From Brucella cytisi (GTDB lineage Bacteria > Pseudomonadota > Alphaproteobacteria > Rhizobiales > Rhizobiaceae), in contig JAAVLQ010000002.1 of NCBI GenBank assembly GCA_012103075.1, positions 637,001-701,000 of the forward strand: DNA of 64,000 nucleotides, read 5' to 3'. A program made the position numbers and the translations under genes. The notes beneath the pieces were generated by a model. It did not search any database. It was not told the origin of the DNA and was given only the letters and a program-made list of their open reading frames with translations. Shown piece by piece: positions 1 through 8,361 of this stretch (the stretch's first letter is position 1; each line of letters begins with the position of its first letter).

Positions 1-1
1 C

Positions 2-212
2 GAACAGATGCAGCGTAAGCTCAAGGGGCGCAGGTCCAATTCGCGATTGCCGCAACTGATGGATATGGTTCTACGCAGTCCCGTCATTTCCAGCCAGATG
101 GTGGAGAAGGAACTGCAGGTTACGCAGCAAGGGGCTTTGAAGCTGATCTCGGAACTCAATCTGAGAGAAGTTACCGGGCGCGGACGGTTTCGCGCCCGGG
201 GGAATTCTCTAG
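2..212 (+). CDS. C-terminal end of a DUF1612/HTH_13-type DNA-binding protein (5' truncated)
   Basis: The window opens inside this gene, so only about 70 residues are visible and the first methionine seen is internal. They contain a helix-turn-helix followed by a tail reading TGRGRFRA. This matches my memory of the HTH_13 domain that ends the plasmid-type RHE_PE00001/DUF1612 family of rhizobia. Family members end RAWGIL. Here a CCCGGGGG run breaks the frame just before that ending, and a one-base correction restores GIL and the TAG stop at 210-212. Without the correction the frame would run on into the neighbouring gene. Its stop overlaps the stop of the convergent oxyR gene. Function is unknown beyond probable DNA binding. 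Confidence 0.6.
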
Positions 213-1114
213 GCCGGCTTCATGCACTTGCCGCGAAGATGGTCAGCGAAGAGCTGAAACTCGTTGCGGCGGGCGGTGTTGGAGCGCCAGACGAGAACCA
301 GTGACCGATAATTGTTTTTGCCCTCATAAGGAACGATGCTCAGCTCCGTTCCGCGCGTGGCTCCGGCTTTGATCGCCACTTCAGGCAGCAGCGTAACACC
401 CATCCCGAAGTCGACAAGTTGCACCAACGTCATGATAGATGTGGCATGAACGTCACCGCTTGCTCGGGCCGGTGTGGACCCTATGGCGGCCATGACGTGT
501 TCCCGAAGGCAATGCCCGGTTTCCAGTAGAAGAAACGGCTGGTCCTGCAAGTCGTCTGCATCGACCTGCTCGCGATTGGCCAGCGCATGATCGCGCCGCA
601 CTGCCAGATAGAAGATGTCCCGACCAAGCTCTGCTATCTCAAATTCATCGAGGTCGTAGGGATGAGCGACCAGTGCTACATCGAGCGAACCTGAACGCAA
701 GCTGTCGAGCAACGACCGAGTGAGACCTTCACGAATGGTCAACTGCAATTCGGGAAAGGCTTTAGCGGTCGCAGGCAGGACTTTAGGCAGCAGAAAAGGC
801 GCTATCGACGGAATGACGCCCATTCGTAGTCTGGTCGTCAGCGGTCGTTCAGCTTGTCGCGCGTGTTCAGGCAATTCTTCAATGAGGGCTATAATCGTAC
901 GAGCGCGTGCGAGAAAATCCTCACCAGCGGGCAAAAGCTGCATTCGTCTGCCCGAGCGATCGATCAACGTTACGCCAAGTTCTGTTTCAAGCGCCTGAAT
1001 AGCAGCACTCAATGTCGATTGGGTAACACCCACGACCTCAGCTGCACGCGAAAAGGACCCCGCTTTGACAAGGGCCATAAAGTAATGGAGCTGGCGGACG
1101 CTGATATTGAGCAT
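209..1114 (-). CDS. oxyR: OxyR-like LysR-family peroxide regulator
   Basis: A LysR-type regulator of 301 residues with an N-terminal winged HTH (about residues 1-60, including FSRAAEVVGVTQSTLS) and a periplasmic-binding-like effector domain. The ATG at 1112-1114 gives the usual LysR length; an in-frame extension upstream would run through the promoter and is unlikely. It diverges from ahpC, and the 159-bp gap carries a textbook OxyR operator layout, so the peroxide-sensor role is well supported. The effector domain has the OxyR hallmark around Cys202 (LLLETGHCLRE), which aligns with E. coli Cys199. The position matching E. coli Cys208, nine residues on, is Ile211, and the only later cysteine is Cys297 near the C-terminus. 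The usual disulfide partner is therefore missing or displaced. Expected role: activating ahpC on peroxide stress. Confidence 0.85.
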   Translation of the reverse strand: MLNISVRQLHYFMALVKAGSFSRAAEVVGVTQSTLSAAIQALETELGVTLIDRSGRRMQLLPAGEDFLARARTIIALIEELPEHARQAERPLTTRLRMGVIPSIAPFLLPKVLPATAKAFPELQLTIREGLTRSLLDSLRSGSLDVALVAHPYDLDEFEIAELGRDIFYLAVRRDHALANREQVDADDLQDQPFLLLETGHCLREHVMAAIGSTPARASGDVHATSIMTLVQLVDFGMGVTLLPEVAIKAGATRGTELSIVPYEGKNNYRSLVLVWRSNTARRNEFQLFADHLRGKCMKPA

Positions 1115-1135
1115 TGATTCTTTCGACTTTGCTCC

Positions 1136-1172
1136 ATCGTTTAAATCGATGGATTTGATCGTTATAATCGCT
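1136..1172. promoter_or_regulatory. OxyR operator between oxyR and ahpC
   Basis: Four tetramers lie with exact seven-base spacing: ATCG (1136-1139), CGAT (1147-1150), ATCG (1158-1161) and CGCT (1169-1172). The two inner spacers (1140-1146 and 1162-1168) fit nTnnnAn. This is the geometry of the E. coli OxyR site (ATAG-N7-CTAT twice, separated by N7), with ATCG/CGAT replacing ATAG/CTAT. The first arm sits in a longer perfect inverted repeat, TCCATCG and CGATGGA. It is placed to control both divergent genes. The layout is seen directly; binding is inferred. Confidence 0.75.
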
Positions 1173-1273
1173 TTGACCGATTTAACAAGAATCCCTATAT
1201 AAGACTCGTAGTCGGAAAATTCTGTAAGTTCAGAAATTTCCGCATAACAACTGAATTTACAGGCAGGTATAAA

Positions 1274-1829
1274 ATGCTCGGTATCGGCGATAAGCTTCCC
1301 TCCTTCAAGGTCACCGGCGTAAAGCCCGGTTTCAACCATCACGAAGAAAAAACGGCGTTTCGGCATTTGAAGAAATCACCGAAGCAAGCTTTGCGGACAA
1401 GTGGAAGGTTATCTTCTTCTACCCGAAGGATTTCACCTTTGTTTGCCCTACCGAAATCGCCGAATTTGCCCGTCTTGCATCGGATTTCGAAGACCGTGAC
1501 GCAGTCGTCCCGGGCGGTTCGACCGACAATGAGTTCGTGAAGCTCGCATGGCGTCGCGATCACAAGGATCTCGACAAGCTACCGATCTGGTCGTTTGCCG
1601 ACACCAATGGTTCGCTGGTCGATGGCCTCGGCGTTCGTTCGCCAGATGGTGTTGCGTACCGCTACACCTTCGTTGTCGATCCGGACAACACGATCCAGCA
1701 CGTTTACGCAACCAACCTCAACGTTGGTCGCGCTCCCAGGATACGCTGCGCGTTCTCGATGCGCTGCAGACCGATGAGCTCTGCCCATGCAACCGTGAAG
1801 TCGGTGGCGAGACGCTCAAGGCTGCCTGA
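1274..1829 (+). CDS. ahpC: AhpC-type peroxiredoxin (two frameshifts)
   Basis: Thiol peroxidase that reduces hydrogen peroxide and organic hydroperoxides, and probably peroxynitrite, in the cytoplasm. Visible hallmarks are the peroxidatic-cysteine motif FVCPTE (about residue 56) and a C-terminal CPC motif (LCPCNREVGG), close to the CAC tail of the mycobacterial-type AhpC that pairs with AhpD. Reconstructed length is about 184 residues, normal for that group. An AGGCAGG-like ribosome site precedes the ATG at 1274. The frame breaks near 1345-1355 (a GAAAAAAC run) and again near 1733-1740. Conserved sequence continues across both points, so sequencing error is more likely than decay. It is divergent from oxyR and followed by its own terminator, then ahpD. 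Confidence 0.85.
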
Positions 1830-1849
1830 TAGCCCTTGATTGGTTTGCA

Positions 1850-1879
1850 GAAAGGCGGGTCAAGGCCCGCCTTTCTTTT
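1850..1879 (+). terminator. Rho-independent terminator after ahpC
   Basis: A perfect 10-bp stem, GAAAGGCGGG (1850-1859) with CCCGCCTTTC (1866-1875), followed by a short T-rich tail, 20 bp after the ahpC stop. Confidence 0.8.
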
Positions 1880-1883
1880 ATCT

Positions 1884-1986
1884 AGAGCGGTTCCGGTAAA
1901 ACGAAATCGTTGGAACCGCTCTATCTCTTTGTTTTCGGCATGTCTTTATCCCAAAACCGGTTCCCACTTTCGGGAGACATGCTCTA
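1884..1986. repeat. Bru-RS-like palindromic intergenic repeat
   Basis: Two hairpins lie back to back between the ahpC terminator and ahpD. The first pairs AGAGCGGTTCC (1884-1894) with GGAACCGCTCT (1912-1922). The second pairs GCATGTCT (1938-1945) with AGACATGC (1975-1982) around CCCAAAACCGGTTCCCAC. The ~103-bp size, the double palindrome and the CAAAACCGG core fit the Brucella Bru-RS repeats and related rhizobial elements as I remember them. I noticed no second copy in this window. Confidence 0.65.
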
Positions 1987-2015
1987 ATATCCAAATGACA
2001 GATAAAGAGGGTTAC

Positions 2016-2543
2016 ATGTCCATTGATGATCTGAAGTCAAAGATCCCGGATTTCGCCAAGGACGTTCGTCTCAATCTTTCGTCGATGGCAAGCGACGAAA
2101 CTCTGACACCGCAACAGAAATACGGCCTGTTCATCGCCTGCGGCATTGCTTCTCGTAATGCCGACGTGCGCAGGGCGCTTGTTGCCGAAGCCGTTGCTAA
2201 GGCTGATGCCTCCGTCATTCAGGCGGCAAAATCTGCTGCGTCGATCATGGGCATGAACAATGTCTATTACCGCTTTGTGCATCTTGCGACCAACAAGGAC
2301 TACCGCACCATGCCAGCGAAGCTGCGCATGAATGTGATCGGTAATCCGGGTGTCGATAAGATTGACTTCGAACTCTGGTCGCTGGCCGTATCTGCTATCA
2401 ATGGCTGCGGCATGTGCATCGATGCACATGAGGATGTTTTGCGCAAAGCCAATGTGACGTCGGAAACGATCCAGACAGCCGTGCGTTTTGCGTCGATTAT
2501 CCAGTCAGTGGCTATTGCGCTGGAAGCTGCTGACACAGAATAA
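2016..2543 (+). CDS. ahpD: Alkyl hydroperoxidase AhpD
   Basis: Carboxymuconolactone-decarboxylase-fold thiol oxidoreductase of 175 residues. In mycobacteria AhpD passes electrons from dihydrolipoamide systems to AhpC. The catalytic signature is intact: Cys131-Gly-Met-Cys134 with His138 (CGMCIDAH), within one residue of the positions I recall for M. tuberculosis AhpD (Cys130, Cys133, His137). I chose ATG 2016 because it begins [11 protein letters not shown], like known AhpD proteins; an in-frame extension upstream would run through the repeat element. The neighbouring CPC-tailed AhpC supports an AhpC/AhpD pair. A terminator and a repeat separate the genes, so ahpD may need its own promoter or read-through. 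Confidence 0.92.
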   Translation: MSIDDLKSKIPDFAKDVRLNLSSMASDETLTPQQKYGLFIACGIASRNADVRRALVAEAVAKADASVIQAAKSAASIMGMNNVYYRFVHLATNKDYRTMPAKLRMNVIGNPGVDKIDFELWSLAVSAINGCGMCIDAHEDVLRKANVTSETIQTAVRFASIIQSVAIALEAADTE

Positions 2544-2563
2544 AAGCTGCAAGCTCCCAAAAG

Positions 2564-2597
2564 AAAAGCCCACGGGATCGCTCCACGTGGGCTTTTT
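2564..2597. terminator. Bidirectional terminator between ahpD and the MFS gene
   Basis: An 11-bp stem AAAAGCCCACG (2564-2574) pairs with CGTGGGCTTTT (from 2586). It has a T-run on the + strand and an A-run that becomes a T-run on the - strand, and sits between two convergent genes. Confidence 0.85.
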
Positions 2598-2612
2598 CGT
2601 TTCGGAAGTTCG

Positions 2613-3892
2613 TTATTCGCCGCGCTTGAACGAGATAAAGGCAAAACCGATCAGCGAAATCACAGCTGCGGCAGACATGTAATAGCCGACATAGTCGAAG
2701 CTATAATGCGCGTTGCAAGCCGTTGCGATGTAAGGCGCTACGGAAGCACCCAGAATGCCTGCCAGATTAAAAGTCAGCGAAGCACCGGTGTAACGAACCG
2801 AGGTTGGGAACGGCTCGGCCAGAGCAGCGCCAATCGGACCGTAGGTCAGGCCCATCAGGCCGAAGCCGATGACGAGGAACGCGAGTACGCCGGCCGTACC
2901 AGCCATGAACAAAGGCGCCATGATGAAGCCGTAGAGGCCGATCAGAACGGTGACGATGATCATGACCGGACGCATGCCGAAGCGGTCTGACAGCAGGGGG
3001 CCGCTACCGGGATCATGAGGCCGAAGAAGATTACGCCAATCATCTGAAGAATTAGAAATTCTTCACGGCTGTAACCAAGGGCGCGCGTGCCCCAACCCAA
3101 TGAGAAGACTGTCATCAGATAGAACAGGACGAAGGTTGCAACCGCACCGATCGTGCCGAGGAACAGGCTCATCTTGTGCTTTTTGAACAGCGTGGCGACC
3201 GGTACTTCGACGCGTTCAGCCTTGTCGATTGCTTTCTGGAATTCTGGCGTTTCAGCGATTTTCAGTCGGATGAACAGGCCTACACCAACCAGAAGTGCAC
3301 TGGCGATGAAAGGAATGCGCCAGCCGAAAGCAAAAACTGTTCTTCGGTGAGAGCTTCTGCCAGAACGAGGAAGATGCCAGTTGCCAGAATGAAGCCAACT
3401 GGCGCGCCAAGCTGCGGGAACATGCCGTACCGGTACGCTTGCCTTCGGGTGCGTTTTCAGTTGCGAGCAGCACTGCACCACCCCATTCACCGCCAAGACC
3501 AAGTCCCCGCCCAGACGGCAGAGAGCGAGCAAAAGAGCTGCCCAGACGCCAATCGAATCATAGGTTGGCAGGAAGCCGATGGCGACGGTGGAAATGCCCA
3601 TGGTCATGAGCGCTGCAACGAGCGTCGCTTTGCGTCCAACCTTATCGCCAAAGTGACCAAACAGAGCACCACCGATAGGGCGGGCGAAGAAGGCAATCGC
3701 AAAGGTTGCCAGAGACTGGAGAAGCGCGGAATTGCCGTCGCTTGCAGGGAAGAACAGATGCGGGAATACGATCACCGCAGCGGTGGCATAAATATAGAAG
3801 TCAAAGAATTCGATCGTGGTGCCGATCATGCTCGCGGCCAGAACTCGGCGCGCGGAATTTTTCTGCGGGGCAACCGCTACAGCGACAGTCAT
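2613..3892 (-). CDS. MHS-family (metabolite:H+ symporter) MFS transporter, several frameshifts
   Basis: Inner-membrane transporter of about 425 residues. The N-terminus has the MHS-type TTIEFFDFYIYATAA helix, followed by the MFS motif A loop GHFGDKVGRKAT. Hydrophobic segments typical of a 12-helix carrier continue to the end. Relatives import citrate, ketoglutarate, proline/betaine or shikimate; the substrate cannot be read here. The frame breaks near 3000 (a GGGGG run) and two or three times between 3330 and 3520. The expected family sequence resumes each time in another frame, for example LLATENAPEGKR. Start is the ATG at 3890-3892. It is convergent with ahpD. Confidence 0.8.
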
Positions 3893-4113
3893 TGTTTCAG
3901 ATCCAATATTTACGGGCCGTCTAAATTTGAGGGAGGAGCCCGAGATACGGCCTCTTTAAAACTGCAGGGTATGGAATCGCAAGAGAAAAACGGCTTTTGA
4001 GCAACTTTATGATTTCGAATAGGCAATTTTGGAAAGAAAAGCGAAAGTGGGTAAAATTCCCGTCAGTGCTCCGTCAGGTCTTTTAATTGCCGTAACGGAC
4101 GACTAGATTTCCA

Positions 4114-4563
4114 ATGTCGTCCGTTTGGAAGCAAAAGATGTATCGAGCACAGTACGATATCGGTTTCAGGAATACAGCACGAGGCCATGCGGTCTTGTGT
4201 TCGCCCTCCCGCGTGCTCGTGACAATGCTTTCGTTCGTGTTTCTTCTCTCAGTGCAACTCTGTTACGCAATGGCGCATGACATGCCATCTGTGCAGACAG
4301 TTTCTGATTGCAGTTTGAACCTGCCGCATCACATGGACGATTCGTCGATGCCGTCGAGCATGGATAAATCTGCCCCAGTGGATCACGGCGCTAAAGCACC
4401 CAATGCTTGTGTCATGATGATTTGTGGCTGCGTCGTTCAGCTTGGCACGAATTTGCGTGCCTTTACTCCGGTTCTGGATTTTGGTTTGCCGCCGCTTGTC
4501 GCGGCACTTAGCGGCAAATTGCCGAATAGAGATTTGCGGCCTCCCATACTGCTCCCGGCTTGA
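4114..4563 (+). CDS. Small exported Met/His-rich protein ahead of the multicopper oxidase
   Basis: I do not recognise a family with certainty. The ORF codes for up to 149 residues. A start at ATG 4225 would put a good signal peptide (MLSFVFLLSVQLCYAMA) at the N-terminus, so that shorter form may be the real product. The mature part is rich in His, Met and Asp (LPHHMDDSSMPSSMDKSAPVDHG) and holds cysteines in ACVMMICGCV, features common in periplasmic copper-binding proteins. It ends 57 bp before a multicopper oxidase on the same strand and is probably co-transcribed. A role in copper binding or delivery is inferred from composition and position only. Confidence 0.6.
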   Translation: MSSVWKQKMYRAQYDIGFRNTARGHAVLCSPSRVLVTMLSFVFLLSVQLCYAMAHDMPSVQTVSDCSLNLPHHMDDSSMPSSMDKSAPVDHGAKAPNACVMMICGCVVQLGTNLRAFTPVLDFGLPPLVAALSGKLPNRDLRPPILLPA

Positions 4564-4620
4564 TCTGAAAATCGCCGCCAAAGGTTTGGCGGCCATGAGA
4601 TTATTGTCTGGAGAATAACC

Positions 4621-6213
4621 ATGACTGGAATTACACGTCGCCGCCTGCTGTCTCTTGGGGCAGGGGCCGCTTTTCTAACTGCTATTCGCCCTTTTGACAG
4701 CATTGCCCGGGACACGCACATGGGCCACGGCGCTGCTTCCTCAGCGACCGCCACGGCTGGACGGCCTTTGCCTTTACCGCCGTTGATCGAACCGGACGCA
4801 TCGGGCGTTGTTGAACTGAAAGTGCAGACAGGCCGGCACAGCTTTGAAGAAGGAAGCGAAGCGGCATCTGCTGGCATCAATGGTGCCTATCTCGGCCCCC
4901 TCGTCCGTCTGAAGAACGGCGAAACGGTCACTCTTTCCGTTGAAAATGGCATGGATGAAGAGACTACACTTCATTGGCATGGGCTTTTTGTTCCGTCCGT
5001 ACTCGACGGTGGGCCACACAATCTGATTGCGTCGGGCGCAGAATGGAAGCTGAAAGTTACGGTTAACCAGCCGGCCTCGTTCAACTGGTTTCATCCACAT
5101 TTGCATGGCAACACCGCCCGCCGGGCGCATATGGGTATTGCCGGTTTTATGGTGGTTACTGACGGTAAGGATGCTGAGCGCGGACTACCAGAAGATTACG
5201 GAGTGGACGATATTCCGTTGGTGCTTCAGGATCGCCGGGTGATCGAAGGTGATAAGGTCTATCAACCGGATATCATGGACTTGATGCATGGTTTCCGAGG
5301 CGACAAGCTTATCGTGAATGGTGTCGTTTCACCGGAAGCACGTGTTCCCGCCTCCATTGTCCGCCTGCGTATCCTGAACGGCGCCAATGCGCGAAATTTT
5401 CATGTTCGTCTGAGCGACAATCGGCCTTTGCTTGTCATAGCGTCTGATGGCGGCTTCATTGGAAAGCCAGAAGCGGTCGAAAGGCTAACCATCAGCCCCG
5501 GCGAGCGCTACGAGGTTCTGGTTGATTTCTCCAAGGGTGAAGCCGCTGATTTGTTGACCTATGGGGATGACAGCGGCGGTGACGATTTGCACTTGATGCG
5601 GTTTGTCGTGGACAGCACCTTGCGAGGGAAAATCACGGCAGTTCCAGATCGTCTTGATGGTCCTGATGCAGCCGATGAAAAGCTATCCGTAAAACGCCGT
5701 TCATTTTTCTTCGATGAGCGCATGGCGGAAAATATGAAACTGATGATGGCAAAGCCGTCAGCTGATCCTCATGCCGGGCATAATATGGATATGGGCTCGA
5801 TGTCCGGCGCCATGGATCATGAAATGCACGGTGCCAGAACTTCTGCCGATGCGGGGCCTGCGCTTGAAGCTCTGACCTCGGGTGTGGAAATGGCAATCGC
5901 GGGTAAACCGTTCGACATGAATCGTATTGATGTCGAGGCTAAACTTGGCTCCCGGGAGATTTGGGATCTCACAACCAAGGAGATGCCGCACCCATTCCAT
6001 ATCCATGGAGCCTCATTCCGCATTCTTTCCCTGAATGGCAAGGCTCCGCCAGTGCACCAGTCGGGATGGAAGGATACTGCTTTGATCGATGGCAAGGCCG
6101 AAATACTTGTCCATTTTGACCGTGAGGGAGCGAAGAGCCACCCGTTCATGTTCCATTGCCATGTGCTGGAACATGAAGATGTGGGCATGATGGCTCAGTT
6201 CGTAACGGTATAA
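4621..6213 (+). CDS. CueO-like multicopper oxidase, Tat-exported
   Basis: Periplasmic copper oxidase of 530 residues. The N-terminus has a twin-arginine signal (TRRRLLSLGAGAAFL). All four copper-ligand motifs are intact: HWHG (about residue 117), HPHLHG (about 157), HPFHIHG (about 456) and HCHVLEHEDVGM (about 512). A Met/His-rich segment near residues 383-405 (HAGHNMDMGSM) resembles the CueO insert that helps oxidise Cu(I). The family oxidises Cu(I) to less toxic Cu(II) and protects the periplasm. It follows the Met/His-rich protein and precedes sodC, giving a compact copper and oxidative-stress cassette. Start is the ATG at 4621. No frameshift is seen, unlike most of its neighbours. Confidence 0.92.
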   Translation: MTGITRRRLLSLGAGAAFLTAIRPFDSIARDTHMGHGAASSATATAGRPLPLPPLIEPDASGVVELKVQTGRHSFEEGSEAASAGINGAYLGPLVRLKNGETVTLSVENGMDEETTLHWHGLFVPSVLDGGPHNLIASGAEWKLKVTVNQPASFNWFHPHLHGNTARRAHMGIAGFMVVTDGKDAERGLPEDYGVDDIPLVLQDRRVIEGDKVYQPDIMDLMHGFRGDKLIVNGVVSPEARVPASIVRLRILNGANARNFHVRLSDNRPLLVIASDGGFIGKPEAVERLTISPGERYEVLVDFSKGEAADLLTYGDDSGGDDLHLMRFVVDSTLRGKITAVPDRLDGPDAADEKLSVKRRSFFFDERMAENMKLMMAKPSADPHAGHNMDMGSMSGAMDHEMHGARTSADAGPALEALTSGVEMAIAGKPFDMNRIDVEAKLGSREIWDLTTKEMPHPFHIHGASFRILSLNGKAPPVHQSGWKDTALIDGKAEILVHFDREGAKSHPFMFHCHVLEHEDVGMMAQFVTV

Positions 6214-6335
6214 TCCGGCTGGACCGCGTGTCAGGCGTTTGTCACGCGGTCCTCACACGGAAGATTTATTTTCGAACAATTTCTGACGGTGTGCGTTGTC
6301 CTCTCATCACGAATTATCGCGATCAGGAGGAAATG

Positions 6336-6858
6336 ATGCAGCCGTTATTGATAGCTTCAGCAATGATGCTTCTGACAGTTCCCGCAGTTGCAGCGGATGT
6401 GAGTGTCAAACTCTACGAAGCTCTGCCGACGGGGCAAGGGAAGGAAATCGGCACCGTCACGATCTCGCAGACTGCGGACGGATTGCAATTCAAACCCGAT
6501 TTGCGTGGCCTTCCTGCGGGTGAGCACGGTTTTCATGTCCATGAGAAAGGAAAGCTGCGCACCCGGCGAACAAGATGGAAAAACTGTTCCGGCGCAAGCC
6601 GCCGGTGGGCATTACGACCCCTCACATTCCAAGCATCACATGGGGCCGGAAGGCGAAGGACATCTTGGTGATTTGCCTTTACTCAAAACAGATGCCGCGG
6701 GCAATGTAACGCAAAGCGTCACGGCTCCGCGTCTCAAGTCACTGGATGAAATCAAAGATAGAGCTTTGATGGTTCATGTCGGTGGCGACAATTATTCCGA
6801 CGAGCCCAAGCCCCTTGGCGGCGGCGGAGCACGGTTTGCTTGCGGTGTGATCGAATAG
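6336..6858 (+). CDS. sodC: Periplasmic Cu/Zn superoxide dismutase (one frameshift)
   Basis: Converts periplasmic superoxide to hydrogen peroxide and oxygen. It reads almost like Brucella SodC: signal peptide MQPLLIASAMMLLTVPAVA, then VKLYEALPTG, copper ligands in HGFHVHE, the zinc-loop GGHYDP, and the ending GGGGARFACGVIE. The frame breaks at about 6545-6552, where an extra base in GAAAGGAAAG interrupts HVHE-x-ESCAPGEQDG; correcting it gives about 173 residues. A strong AGGAGG lies at 6325-6330. ATG 6333 is also possible, but 6336 gives better spacing. Together with the copper oxidase upstream it suggests coordinated defence of the periplasm. Confidence 0.9.
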
Positions 6859-6872
6859 TCAGGAGCGCAGAT

Positions 6873-8199
6873 CTATCCCCAGTTTTCGATGCGGATTTTG
6901 GAACCATCTGAAAAGCGCGATATATGAAACGCTGAAGGATCGACAACTGGCGTTTCTCCCGTGACCATATCGGCCACAAGCTTACCTGCGCCCGGGCCGA
7001 TACCGAAGCCATGCCCTGAAAAGCCTGTCGCTACGATCGCCCCTTCCACGCCCGAAGTGGTGAAATGACCGGAATGACGTCCGGCATTGTGTCAATGAGG
7101 CCTGCCCATTCCTGCGCTATTGTGGCCGACGCGAAAGAAGGAATTGCCTGCTTCAGTTTTGTAAGGACCTGAGTATTCGCTGCCTTGTGTGGAGCGGGGT
7201 CGAGCGTGCGGATTTTCTCGAAGATGGAGACCTGATCGGCGGGACGAAGTTTCCACTGGAATGCTTCCTCGAAGAAACGTTCGCCAAACCGGAATCGCAA
7301 CGACCGCCACTCGGTCGAAAGCGACGGTATAAAATCGCGGAAGAACCGAAAGCTGTCGGGCACGATATCGGCTATGGAGCCTCCAAGGCTTGCGACTGTA
7401 TAACCTCCGTCCAGCCTTTTGCGCAGTGCAAAATCTGAAAATGCAATCGCAGGCTCCACACCGGCATCAATAGGCGCTGTACGGAATACGGATGAACGAA
7501 CTTTCAATTGCGGCAGATGGGCATCAAAAGCGGAAACGATAAGTCTGGACCGGGCCCCGCCCGCGATGACCACTGCTTCACAGCGCAGGCGGCCTTTTTT
7601 CGGTAAGGACAGCCGTCACCCGACCATTGGTCGTCTCGATACCGCGCACCGCACAATTTTGCAGGATGACAGCACCATTCTCTTGTGCTTTTGCTGCAAA
7701 TGCCGGAACAGCTTTTGCGGTTCCGCGCGACCGTCGAGTGGCGTAATCATGCCGCCTGCGAGATGTCGATTGACGCCCGGTGCAAGTGCTGCAGCTTGCT
7801 CAGTATTGAGAAGTTGTGTTTCGATACCGTGTTCGCTGGCGATTTTTATCCATTCAGCATAAAGAGCCATTTGCTCTTCTTTTTCAGCTGTATAGGCAAT
7901 CCCGGTAACGCGAAAGCCCGTTTCGCGACCTGTGCGTTCGTTCATGCCATCCCATAGCCGCATGCTCTCGACGATGAGCGGCATTTCGCGGCTGTCACGG
8001 CCTGTGCGGCGGCACCAGCCCCAGTTACGGCTGGACTGTTCGCCAGCAATCTCTCCCTTTTCAAGAAGAGCGACGGGAATGCCGCGCTCGGCCGGAACAG
8101 AGCAGTAGAAACACCGATAATGCCGCCGCCAATGATGGCGATTTTGGTTTCCTGCGGCAAGCTTTCGGCTGTCGCCACCTTATCCGTGACCGGCCCCAT
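6873..8199 (-). CDS. FAD-dependent amine/D-amino-acid oxidoreductase (DAO family), frameshifted
   Basis: Reconstructed protein of about 440 residues. The N-terminus has the Rossmann dinucleotide motif IAIIGGGIIGVSTA, and the family sequence runs to a C-terminal ATGFSGHGFGIGPG-like FAD loop once four frame breaks (near 8090, 7985, 7600-7700 and 7055) are bridged. The DAO family oxidises secondary or tertiary amines such as sarcosine, glycine, D-amino acids or opines; the substrate is not evident. ATG 8199 is chosen; a TTG six codons upstream is also in frame. It is divergent from an iron(III) ABC importer and convergent with sodC, 14 bp away, with no terminator visible. Confidence 0.75.
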
Positions 8200-8361
8200 T
8201 TCGGTATTCTCCTGCAATGCGATTGGGTGATTTGGGTATGTGGAAGCATGGTGAGCATGGCCCGCTTTTTTTTCACGATCAACCAGATAACCTATAAGAG
8301 AAATACTTAATTACGATATTCCTGAGATATTCTATCCTGTTTTGGTAGCTTTCTGGAGAAT

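Noticed and set aside
1115..1366. Longer oxyR start giving 385 residues
   Set aside because: It would run through the operator and into ahpC; the ATG at 1114 gives the normal LysR length.
3176..4000. A 274-codon open frame on the + strand
   Set aside because: It lies antisense to the MHS transporter, has no family character, and no ribosome site; it is a compositional shadow.
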